Shown here: piece after piece, positions 6,951 to 12,845 of the stretch
Layout of the letters: every line of letters begins with the position of its first letter
How positions within the stretch are numbered: position 1 is the first letter of the stretch
Assembly: GCA_011620305.1 (NCBI GenBank)
Contig: WOZL01000033.1
Span: 1-12,845 of the forward strand
DNA length: 12,845 nt
Source: Candidatus Dojkabacteria bacterium
GTDB lineage: Bacteria; Patescibacteriota; Dojkabacteria; SC72
Direction: 5' to 3'
The notes under the pieces: generated by a model
What the model saw: the letters and a program-made list of their open reading frames with translations, nothing else
What the model was told of the DNA's origin: nothing
Databases searched by the model: none
Position numbers and translations under genes: made by a program

Positions 6951-6954
6951 TTCA

Positions 6955-6982
6955 TTGTTAGTTAATCTTTTGTTGTTAAACT
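6955..6982 (+). promoter_or_regulatory. Weak candidate promoter of dprA
   Basis: TTGTTA (6955-6960), a 16-base spacer and TAAACT (6977-6982) would put the start at about 6989-6990, exactly on the dprA ATG. Both hexamers match the consensus at only four of six positions. dprA could instead be read from the upstream operon. Confidence 0.3.
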
Positions 6983-6989
6983 TCTATAT

Positions 6990-7790
6990 ATGAGGTTTAA
7001 CAAGTATCAAGTTTCTTTGAGATTAACTCAAAAGGGAGTAGGTAGAAAGAAAATTCTACAGGAGCTCTACAACCAAAGTTTTATCAATTACACTCAGGAA
7101 GCTCTACGTTATAGAGAATCTCTTTATAGAAGTGGGGTAAGGGTAATCTCCTACAACGAGGAAGGGTATCCTAAATATCTTAAGGAAATAAATGATTATC
7201 CTTTAGTACTTTTTACAAAAGGGGATAAATCTCTTCTTAAAAAGCATATGATTACCATAGTTGGTACTAGAGATATGTCTAAGTATGGTAAGTGGGCTGT
7301 AGGATACATCCTAAGGCCGTTAATAGGTGTGAACATAGTAGTTGTAAGTGGATTAGCAAATGGAGTGGATGGGGAGGTACATAAGAAGTGTTTAGAATAT
7401 GGGATACCTACAGTAGCAGTAGTGGCTGGAGGTATAGATAAAGGATATCCAAGAAGTAATCAGGATATATATGATGAGATATCTATTAGAGGTTTAATCA
7501 TATCTGAATTCCCGCCTGGCAGGGGAATAGTTAAGGGAATGTTCCCAATGAGAAATAGAATATTAGCCGGATTATCATCAGCAACAGTAGTAATTGAGTC
7601 GGATTTGAGTGGTGGATCACTAATTACATTAGAGTTAGCACTTGATTATGGAAGAGATATATTCTGTATACCTTGTAATATAAGCAGATATTCGTTACAA
7701 GGTTGTAACATGGCTATAGGGGAGGGTGCAACTCCACTATATTCTAACCAGCAACTACTAAAATACTGTCAGAATTTAGACATAAGTTAA
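6990..7790 (+). CDS. dprA: DNA processing protein DprA (recombination mediator)
   Basis: A 266-residue protein with the Rossmann-like DprA fold, which binds incoming single-stranded DNA during natural transformation and loads RecA. Conserved blocks in order are GTRDMSKYG (residues 92-100), SGLANGVDGEVHKK (118-131), the GGIDKGYPRSN block (148-158), FPMRNRILAGLS (185-196) and SGGSLITLELALDYGRD (206-222). The short N-terminal region (about 1-75) is compact and the winged-helix C-terminal domain of larger homologues is missing; this minimal form occurs in other bacteria too. No Shine-Dalgarno precedes the ATG. Its presence suggests DNA uptake, which is in keeping with reports of competence genes in CPR bacteria. 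The operon stops here or just before, since a 163-base gap follows. Confidence 0.93.
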   Translation: MRFNKYQVSLRLTQKGVGRKKILQELYNQSFINYTQEALRYRESLYRSGVRVISYNEEGYPKYLKEINDYPLVLFTKGDKSLLKKHMITIVGTRDMSKYGKWAVGYILRPLIGVNIVVVSGLANGVDGEVHKKCLEYGIPTVAVVAGGIDKGYPRSNQDIYDEISIRGLIISEFPPGRGIVKGMFPMRNRILAGLSSATVVIESDLSGGSLITLELALDYGRDIFCIPCNISRYSLQGCNMAIGEGATPLYSNQQLLKYCQNLDIS

Positions 7791-7794
7791 ACAG

Positions 7795-7879
7795 TTGATA
7801 TGTCAATATACCTTTTCACACTAGGCATGTACGCTATAGTACACTATTAGTGAACAGTCAGTATGGGTGATGTGAACAG
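7795..7879 (+). promoter_or_regulatory. Dyad-rich operator-like region between dprA and topA
   Basis: Three elements are packed here. One is a near-palindrome TTGATATGTCAA (7795-7806, one mismatched pair). The second is a 40-base imperfect inverted repeat at 7815-7854: TTCA..CTA (7815-7823) pairs with TAGTGAA (7848-7854), and TGTAC (7828-7832) with GTACA (7839-7843) around GCTATA. The third is a direct repeat GTGAACAG at 7850-7857 and 7872-7879, spaced 22 bases, about two helical turns. No T-run follows. It may be an operator or a 3' UTR structure; the function is unknown. Confidence 0.45.
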
Positions 7880-7883
7880 GGCG

Positions 7884-7942
7884 ATAATATTTAAAATTTA
7901 ATTTTACACTTTCTTGACAACTTGTTTTTTTGAAGGTATTTT
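7884..7942 (+). promoter_or_regulatory. topA promoter with UP-like AT tract
   Basis: A consensus -35 TTGACA (7914-7919), a 17-base spacer and TATTTT (7937-7942) make the best promoter in the window. An almost pure A/T tract (7884-7908) sits just upstream, as an UP element would. The predicted start is about 7949, only 5 bases before the ATG at 7954, so the mRNA would be nearly leaderless. A TTG at 7945 lies before the start and is thus unlikely as initiator. Confidence 0.75.
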
Positions 7943-7953
7943 AATTGACGAAT

Positions 7954-10083
7954 ATGGCAAAAAAGAAATTGAGTTATAAAAATCTATTAATTGTTGAGTC
8001 ACCCGCTAAAGCGAAGACTATTAATAAGTATCTTGGAAAAGATTTTAAAGTCAAAGCTACAGTGGGTCACATTAGAGATCTTCCTAAAAGTGATTTAGGT
8101 GTTGATATTGAAAACGGCTATGAACCAGAATTTACCACTATATATGGTAAAGCTAAGATTATTAAAGAGCTTAAAAAGGCTGTACCTAAAGATGGTAATG
8201 TGTACTTAGCTATGGACCCTGATAGAGAAGGTGAAGCTATAGCTTGGCATGTTAAAATAGCTTTAGAACTAAAAGATCCTAAACGTGTTACCTTTAACGA
8301 AATTACTAAAGATGCAGTACAGAAGGCTGTAGATAATCCAGGTAAAATAGATGATGATTTAGTAGAAGCACAAAAGGCTAGAAGGGTATTAGATAGATTA
8401 GTAGGATACAAAGTAACAGAATTAATCTGGAAGAAGATATGGTATGGTCTCTCTGCTGGTAGAGTACAATCTCCAGCACTAAGATTAATTGTTGAGAAAG
8501 AGGAGGAGAGAGAGGCATTTAATCCTGAAGAGTATTGGAAATTCTCTGTAATTGTTAAAGATGAGCAGAAGAATGAACTTGAGGCAGAATTAAAGAGTAA
8601 GGATGGCAAGAAATACATACCAAGTACTGGTAAAGAGGTTGAAGAATTAGAGAAAACATTGGGAGATTCAAATTATAAAGTTGTTGAAGTTTCTGAAAAA
8701 GAGGTTAATAGACGACCGTATCCACCACTTACAACTTCTAAGATGCAACAGTCTGCAAATATTGGGTTTGGCTTTACATCTAAAAGAACAATGGGTATTG
8801 CCCAAGCTCTATACCAAGCCGGATATATTACATATATGAGAACTGACTCTATCAGTATGAGTAGTAAAGCTATTAAAGAGATTCGTAGTTTAATTTCAAA
8901 AGAGTATGGAGAAAAATACCTACCTAAGAAACCTATATATTACAAAACAAAGAGTAAAGGTGCTCAAGAGGCACATGAAGCTATTAGACCTACGGATTTC
9001 TCTGTTAATAAAGCGCAGATTAAGAAGGAATTAGGTAGTGCTCACGCTAAACTTTATGATCTCATATGGAGAAGGGCAGTAAGTAGTCAGATGAATCCTA
9101 AGAAAGCTAAAGTATTAACTGTTAAGATATCTCCTAAGGATGTCTCTAAACCTGAATATATATTCTCTCTAGGTGGAGAGATGATTCTCTTTGATGGCTT
9201 TAGAAAAGTATTAGGAGGAGGTAAGGCACAAGAGGATTTAGCACAGATTTCTCAAATTAAGGAAGGGGAGGAACTAAAGAAAGTAAAATTTGAAAAAGAG
9301 CAGAAGTTTACACAACCACCTGCAAGATATACAGAGGCAAGTCTTGTAAAAGCTTTAGAAAAGTTAGGTATAGGGAGACCATCTACATATGCAACCATTA
9401 TTTCTACCATTCAATCAAGAGGATATGTAACTAAAGAAGGTAAATCTCTTCTTCCTACAGATATAGGTAGAGTAGTTACTAACTTTTTAAGAAACAATTT
9501 TGAGAGATTAGTTGACTATGAATATACAGCAAAGGTCGAAGAGCAACTTGATGATATCTCTGCTGATGAGGTACAGTATGTTCCTTTTATGGAGTCACAG
9601 TACAAGCCTTTGTTAGAGGAGATTAAAAAGGCAGATAAAGAGGTTGAAAAGGAGGATGTTGTTATATTAGGTGCAGCCGAGGGTGAGAAATGTCCTGAGT
9701 GTGGTGGAGAGATGGTTATCAGAGTAGGGAGGTACGGTAAGTTTTTAAGCTGTGCTAAATTTCCAGATTGTAAGGGAATGAAAGATTTATCTGGGGGAGA
9801 GGAATCTTTGGACTATGATAAGTATTACAAACCAGAGAAGTGCCCTAAGTGTGGTGCTAAAATGGTACTTAAAAATGGTAAATATGGAAAATTTTGGGCT
9901 TGTGAGAAGTATCCAGATTGTAAAACCACTATGCCTATGTTACTCAATGAAAAATGTCCTGAATGTGGTGAGAGATTAGTAGAGAGAAAGGGTAAATGGG
10001 GTAAGATGTTTATTGGTTGTAGTGGTTACCCTGATTGCAAATATATTAAAAAGAGTAAGAAGAAAAAGGAAAGCGAAAAATAA
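7954..10083 (+). CDS. topA: DNA topoisomerase I (type IA)
   Basis: A 709-residue type IA enzyme that relaxes negative supercoils by cutting and passing one strand. The N-terminal Toprim domain has E15 in VESPAK (14-19) and the metal-binding DPDRE at residues 88-92. The catalytic tyrosine is Y294 in YITYMRTDS (291-299), with R296 next to it. The C-terminus has three four-cysteine zinc ribbons: C580/C583/C600/C606, C630/C633/C650/C656 and C668/C671/C689/C695, each with the form CPxCG...YPDCK or similar, followed by a lysine-rich tail. Length and order are typical of bacterial TopA with zinc fingers. The ATG at 7954 is preferred over the in-frame TTG at 7945 because the promoter predicts a start near 7949. 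The gene has its own strong promoter. Confidence 0.98.
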   Translation: MAKKKLSYKNLLIVESPAKAKTINKYLGKDFKVKATVGHIRDLPKSDLGVDIENGYEPEFTTIYGKAKIIKELKKAVPKDGNVYLAMDPDREGEAIAWHVKIALELKDPKRVTFNEITKDAVQKAVDNPGKIDDDLVEAQKARRVLDRLVGYKVTELIWKKIWYGLSAGRVQSPALRLIVEKEEEREAFNPEEYWKFSVIVKDEQKNELEAELKSKDGKKYIPSTGKEVEELEKTLGDSNYKVVEVSEKEVNRRPYPPLTTSKMQQSANIGFGFTSKRTMGIAQALYQAGYITYMRTDSISMSSKAIKEIRSLISKEYGEKYLPKKPIYYKTKSKGAQEAHEAIRPTDFSVNKAQIKKELGSAHAKLYDLIWRRAVSSQMNPKKAKVLTVKISPKDVSKPEYIFSLGGEMILFDGFRKVLGGGKAQEDLAQISQIKEGEELKKVKFEKEQKFTQPPARYTEASLVKALEKLGIGRPSTYATIISTIQSRGYVTKEGKSLLPTDIGRVVTNFLRNNFERLVDYEYTAKVEEQLDDISADEVQYVPFMESQYKPLLEEIKKADKEVEKEDVVILGAAEGEKCPECGGEMVIRVGRYGKFLSCAKFPDCKGMKDLSGGEESLDYDKYYKPEKCPKCGAKMVLKNGKYGKFWACEKYPDCKTTMPMLLNEKCPECGERLVERKGKWGKMFIGCSGYPDCKYIKKSKKKKESEK

Positions 10084-10127
10084 CTCATCTTTAACCTTTT
10101 TTTCATAACTACTTAGTAGTATTACAT

Positions 10128-10763
10128 ATGCTACCTAGAGAGAAATTTCAACGAAATGGTATAGATTCATTGTCTGATAACGACCTTATCGCAATCATCA
10201 TTGGTAGTGGGATAAAAGGTAAAGATTTTAAAAGTATATCCCTAAGTGTATTAAGAAAGATACAAAAAAGTATTAAGAAAGGACAAGAGATTGTCCTAAA
10301 AGACCTTTCTACAATAGAGGGGGTAGGGGAAATAACTGCAATGAGGATACTCTCTGGTATGGAATTGGGAAGAAGGGTATACGGTATCTACTCTAATCAG
10401 AGATTTCTAATATACAACTCCAAAGATGCATATGAACTACTCAAAAATATTTCCAATTATAAACAGGAACATATTGTTGCCCTCTATTTAAACTCTAGAT
10501 TTGAGTTACTTGAGCAAAAAACAATTAGAATAGGGGGGATAGATAACGCTCAGTTACTACCAAGGGATGTAATAACATATGCTTTGGACAATAATTCGTC
10601 ATATGTGGTACTAGCTCATAATCATCCTTCGGGGGAGTGTACACCAAGCCAAGAAGATATTTTACTAACAAGGAGACTGGATGAGGCAATGGAGTTGATG
10701 GGTATAAAACTACTTGAGCATATTGTAATAGCCAAAGATGGTTGGAAAAGTATAGATGTATAG
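10128..10763 (+). CDS. radC: RadC / MPN-JAB family protein
   Basis: A 211-residue RadC-family protein. The N-terminus begins near the family start MLPREKFQRNG and carries a helix-hairpin-helix (LSTIEGVGEITAMRIL, residues 60-75). The C-terminal JAB/MPN domain has the metal motif H164-x-H166 with D177 in HNHPSGECTPSQED, as expected for a zinc-dependent domain. Despite its name, a role in repair is not proven for the family; homologues also appear with mobile elements and competence genes. It lies 44 bases after topA with no Shine-Dalgarno. A 13-base palindrome ACTACTTAGTAGT (10108-10120) sits just before it. The gap is short, so it may be read with topA. Confidence 0.95.
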   Translation: MLPREKFQRNGIDSLSDNDLIAIIIGSGIKGKDFKSISLSVLRKIQKSIKKGQEIVLKDLSTIEGVGEITAMRILSGMELGRRVYGIYSNQRFLIYNSKDAYELLKNISNYKQEHIVALYLNSRFELLEQKTIRIGGIDNAQLLPRDVITYALDNNSSYVVLAHNHPSGECTPSQEDILLTRRLDEAMELMGIKLLEHIVIAKDGWKSIDV

Positions 10764-10771
10764 TGTATAAT
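10742..10771 (+). promoter_or_regulatory. rpsB-tsf promoter
   Basis: TTGGAA (10742-10747), an 18-base spacer and a perfect TATAAT (10766-10771) overlap the end of radC. The predicted start is about 10778, which leaves a leader of about 90 bases before rpsB. Confidence 0.6.
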
Positions 10772-10797
10772 TCAACCGTTAATTTATAAATCTCACA

Positions 10798-10860
10798 TAT
10801 CTTTCGATTTTCCTTGTAGTAATTAACTACTAGAGAGATAGGTGTTTAAAGGAAAAGGAG
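10798..10860 (+). promoter_or_regulatory. Structured rpsB leader with strong Shine-Dalgarno
   Basis: In the leader, TATCTTTC (10798-10805) pairs with GAGAGATA (10833-10840), 8 bp with one G-U. Inside it, GTAGT (10816-10820) pairs with ACTAC (10826-10830). AAGGAG (10855-10860), seven bases before the ATG, is the best ribosome site in the window. Leaders of rpsB in other bacteria bind S2 for autoregulation; whether this one does is inference. Confidence 0.5.
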
Positions 10861-10867
10861 TAAAACT

Positions 10868-12004
10868 ATGGCAGAAAAAAAGAAAACAGTCTCAAAGAAC
10901 ACTAAGACTGAAAACAAGAGTGTTCAAATACCAGAACTTATAGAATTTCTTAAAGCAGGTGCCCACTTTGGTCACAAGACTAGTGCGTGGAATCCTAAAA
11001 TGAAAGAATATATCTATGAGGAAAGAAATGGTGTACATATAATCGATTTGGTTAAATCTCGAGCTCTACTTGAAAAAGCACTTGATGCAATTCAAAAGGC
11101 CTCAAATAAAGGATATATCCTCTTTGTAGGTACTAAAGGACAAGCTGCAACCATTATTCAAAAGAAAGCAGAAGAGGTTGGTGCCTTCTATGTTAACCAA
11201 AGGTGGCCAGGTGGACTATTTACTAACTTTGATATTCTCAAAAAGAGTGTAAACAATTTAATAAAGATGGAAGAAGAACTAGCAAGAGGTGGAGAAAATT
11301 TAGTTAAAAAGGAAGTCTTAATGCTTGAAAGAGATGTTGAGAGATTAAATAGAGTGTATGAAGGTATCAAGTTTATGGATAAACTACCTTCCTTAATGAT
11401 TGTCATTGATAGTAAGGTAGAGGATATCGCTATAAAAGAGGCTAGAATTGCTGGAGTACCAACAGTAGCATTAATTGATACTAACTGTAATCCAGAACTA
11501 GTTGACTATCCTGTCCCAGCCAATGATGACTCACTAAAAAGTATTTCTTTGTACGTAGATCTTTTCGGAAAGGCGGTTGACCTAGGTAAGAAGTCTGAGG
11601 GATTAATTGCATTAAGAAAGAATCATAAAGCAAATTTAAAGAGATTAAGAGAAGAATATTTGGCTGAAGAGGAGAGAAAGGCACGAATGGAGGAGCAAGA
11701 GAGACGAAGAATGAAAGCTATGAGAGAAGGAAAAGTCACAAAGGAGGGTTCAACTGGAGTTGTAAGAGTAGTTAAGAAAGAGAAAAATATCGAGGATGAT
11801 ATTAAGGCAGCTGAAGCTGTTAAAGCTCAAAAAGATGCAACTAAAATCGAGGAGTTAAAACTAAGTACAAGAACAGAGAATGCTCTTAAAGATGCAGGTA
11901 TTAAGAATGTAGAAGGTTTAAGTGGAAAGAAGAAAGAAGAACTAAAAGAAATTAAGGGAATAGGAGAGAAGTCTGCAGAAGAGATTTTAGATGCAATAAA
12001 ATAA
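10868..12004 (+). CDS. rpsB: 30S ribosomal protein uS2 with C-terminal RNA polymerase alpha-CTD-like domain
   Basis: A 378-residue protein; bacterial S2 is usually about 230-260. Residues 20-237 are a normal S2 core, with AGAHFGHKTSAWNPKM at 30-45, VNQRWPGGLFTNF at 109-121 and VPTVALIDTNCNPELVDYPVPAND at about 197-220 (the C of which is unusual). An extension of about 140 residues follows: a highly charged, probably helical stretch (about 250-325), then residues 327-377, which match the RNA polymerase alpha C-terminal domain. Numbered against E. coli alpha, offset by exactly 70 with no gap, R335, N338, G366, K368, S369 and E372 correspond to R265, N268, G296, K298, S299 and E302; only C269 is changed (A339). 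This is a helix-hairpin-helix fold, so other HhH relatives remain possible. The strong SD and 19-base gap to tsf fit the classic rpsB-tsf operon. Confidence 0.95.
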   Translation: MAEKKKTVSKNTKTENKSVQIPELIEFLKAGAHFGHKTSAWNPKMKEYIYEERNGVHIIDLVKSRALLEKALDAIQKASNKGYILFVGTKGQAATIIQKKAEEVGAFYVNQRWPGGLFTNFDILKKSVNNLIKMEEELARGGENLVKKEVLMLERDVERLNRVYEGIKFMDKLPSLMIVIDSKVEDIAIKEARIAGVPTVALIDTNCNPELVDYPVPANDDSLKSISLYVDLFGKAVDLGKKSEGLIALRKNHKANLKRLREEYLAEEERKARMEEQERRRMKAMREGKVTKEGSTGVVRVVKKEKNIEDDIKAAEAVKAQKDATKIEELKLSTRTENALKDAGIKNVEGLSGKKKEELKEIKGIGEKSAEEILDAIK

Positions 12005-12023
12005 ATTAATAGATTTGTTAGAA

Positions 12024-12737
12024 ATGGGTAAGGTACAAGTTGAAGATATTAAAAAACTTAGAGCAAAGACATCTGCCGGTATGGCACTTTGTAAAGAAGC
12101 TTTAGAGAAATCTGATGGAGATATGCAGAAAGCTATAGAGTACATCAATGAGAGAAGCGATGTAATAGCTAGACTCCATAATCTTACAGGGGCAAAAATT
12201 GGTCTTTGTAAGTTAGCTCTAGAGGAAACTGAAAAGGACTTTGAGAAAGCAGTAGAGCTTATCAAAGAGAGAGGTTGGAATGAGCCAATAGAGCCAGAGT
12301 GTGAGAAAGGTAATGGTATCATAGATGCCTATCTACACGGCACAGATCAGAGGTTAGCATCCCTTGTTGAGGTAAAATGTAAAACTGATTTTGTAGCTAA
12401 AAACGAAGAGTTTAAAGAATTTGTTCATGAGCTATCTTTGCAGGTAGCAGCTATGAAGCCTAAATATGTTTCTAAAGATGATATTTCAGAAGAAGAGTTA
12501 GTTCAAATTAAAGAGACTTTCCTTAAAGAAACTCAAGCTGAGGGTAAACCAGAGGATATGATTTCAAAGATAGTAGAGGGGAAGTTAAATAAATATTATC
12601 AAGAGAATTGCTTACTAGAGCAGAAGTGGTTTAAAGATGAATCTAAAACAATGAGAAATCTTTTAGATGAAGCTACTACTAAGCTAGGTGAGCCACTTGA
12701 AGTTAGAAGGATTCTTTATTGGGAGTTTGGGAAATAA
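12024..12737 (+). CDS. tsf: Elongation factor Ts with two tandem N-terminal TS-N (UBA-like) domains
   Basis: A 237-residue nucleotide-exchange factor that recycles EF-Tu-GDP. The C-terminal core is clear, with KCKTDFVAKNEEF at residues 118-130 (the family TDFVAKN motif), and it is of the short type with one core subdomain, ending in EVRRILYWEFGK. The N-terminus is unusual: instead of one TS-N domain there are two, residues about 6-44 and 45-83, matching without gaps at a period of 39 (L12/L51, T16/T55, C23/C62, L27/L66, D33/D72, A37/A76, I41/I80, R44/R83). The first has TSAGMALCKEAL and the second TGAKIGLCKLAL. The ATG at 12024 is chosen over an in-frame TTG at 12015. No clear Shine-Dalgarno is seen; it lies 19 bases after rpsB and is closed by a terminator. 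Confidence 0.95.
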   Translation: MGKVQVEDIKKLRAKTSAGMALCKEALEKSDGDMQKAIEYINERSDVIARLHNLTGAKIGLCKLALEETEKDFEKAVELIKERGWNEPIEPECEKGNGIIDAYLHGTDQRLASLVEVKCKTDFVAKNEEFKEFVHELSLQVAAMKPKYVSKDDISEEELVQIKETFLKETQAEGKPEDMISKIVEGKLNKYYQENCLLEQKWFKDESKTMRNLLDEATTKLGEPLEVRRILYWEFGK

Positions 12738-12754
12738 TCATGATGAATGAAATG

Positions 12755-12786
12755 AAGGGGGGATTTATTCTTCCCTTTTGTTTTAA
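12755..12786 (+). terminator. Intrinsic terminator of rpsB-tsf
   Basis: AAGGGGGGA (12755-12763) pairs with TCTTCCCTT (12769-12777), 9 bp including two G-U pairs that form only in plus-strand RNA, around the loop TTTAT. The tail TTGTTTT follows at once. It lies 17 bases after the tsf stop. Confidence 0.8.
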
Positions 12787-12833
12787 CAATTTTTTTTGTA
12801 CAATCTAATATAATTTTATTTTTAAAATTAAAT

Positions 12834-12845
12834 ATGGATACAGAC
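12834..12845 (+). CDS. Possible start of the next gene (four codons only)
   Basis: An ATG at 12834 opens a frame that runs off the window (MDTD). It follows an AT-rich region with a perfect TATAAT at 12809-12814 and a TAAAAT at 12823-12828, which could drive it with a very short leader. Too little is visible to name a product. Genes for UMP kinase or ribosome recycling factor often follow tsf, but nothing here proves that. Confidence 0.25.

Noticed and set aside
7945..7953. TTG start for topA three codons upstream
   Set aside because: AAGG lies 8 bases before it, but the strong promoter predicts transcription starting at about 7949, after this TTG. The ATG at 7954 also gives the natural start MAKKK.
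8118..8618. Long minus-strand open frame (166 codons) inside topA
   Set aside because: It is antisense to the conserved Toprim region of topA, is serine/leucine-rich as expected of an AT-rich antisense shadow, and has no recognisable motif.
1..12845. CRISPR array, insertion sequence, prophage or defence island
   Set aside because: No regularly spaced repeats, transposase, integrase or terminal inverted repeats are present; RadC here sits among housekeeping genes and is not by itself a sign of a mobile element.

Overview
The window is a compact, AT-rich stretch of bacterial housekeeping genes. Gene content and style suggest a Candidate Phyla Radiation (Patescibacteria) genome, possibly near Dojkabacteria, Katanobacteria or Microgenomates; that narrower placement is a guess. 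The reasons are short intergenic gaps, few Shine-Dalgarno sites, a four-cysteine bL28, a FemAB ligase beside the elongasome genes, and a compact DprA. The standard code fits: tryptophans are TGG, and mreD ends in a TGA that overlaps the start of the next gene, so UGA is not read as glycine here.

Layout. Positions 1-225 (minus) hold a tight tRNA operon Thr(TGT)-Tyr(GTA)-Thr(GGT), the last one cut by the window edge, with an extended -10 promoter at 240-268. Positions 277-422 (minus) hold a structured RNA with closing stem, central bubble and apical arm that looks like 6S RNA and ends in a T-run. An M50-type membrane metalloprotease follows (469-1086, minus). It diverges from rpmB (1163-1393, plus), which has its own terminator-like hairpin. 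Positions 1505-6950 are a cell-elongation operon: mreB, mreC, mreD, PBP2 and a FemABX aminoacyltransferase, joined by overlaps or gaps of 12 bases or less. dprA (6990-7790) follows, then a dyad-rich gap, then topA behind a consensus-like promoter, radC, and the translation pair rpsB-tsf, closed by a good intrinsic terminator at 12755-12786.

How they work together. MreBCD, PBP2 and FemAB build and cross-link lateral-wall peptidoglycan. DprA, TopA and RadC handle DNA. S2 and EF-Ts serve translation. The notable biology is in the last two: S2 carries a C-terminal extension of about 140 residues ending in a domain that aligns without gaps to the RNA polymerase alpha C-terminal domain, keeping nearly all the UP-element-contact residues; EF-Ts carries two tandem N-terminal TS-N/UBA domains instead of one. 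Several genes (mreB, topA, perhaps dprA) have promoters so close to the ATG that their mRNAs should be leaderless or nearly so, whereas rpsB has a structured leader of about 90 bases and a textbook Shine-Dalgarno.
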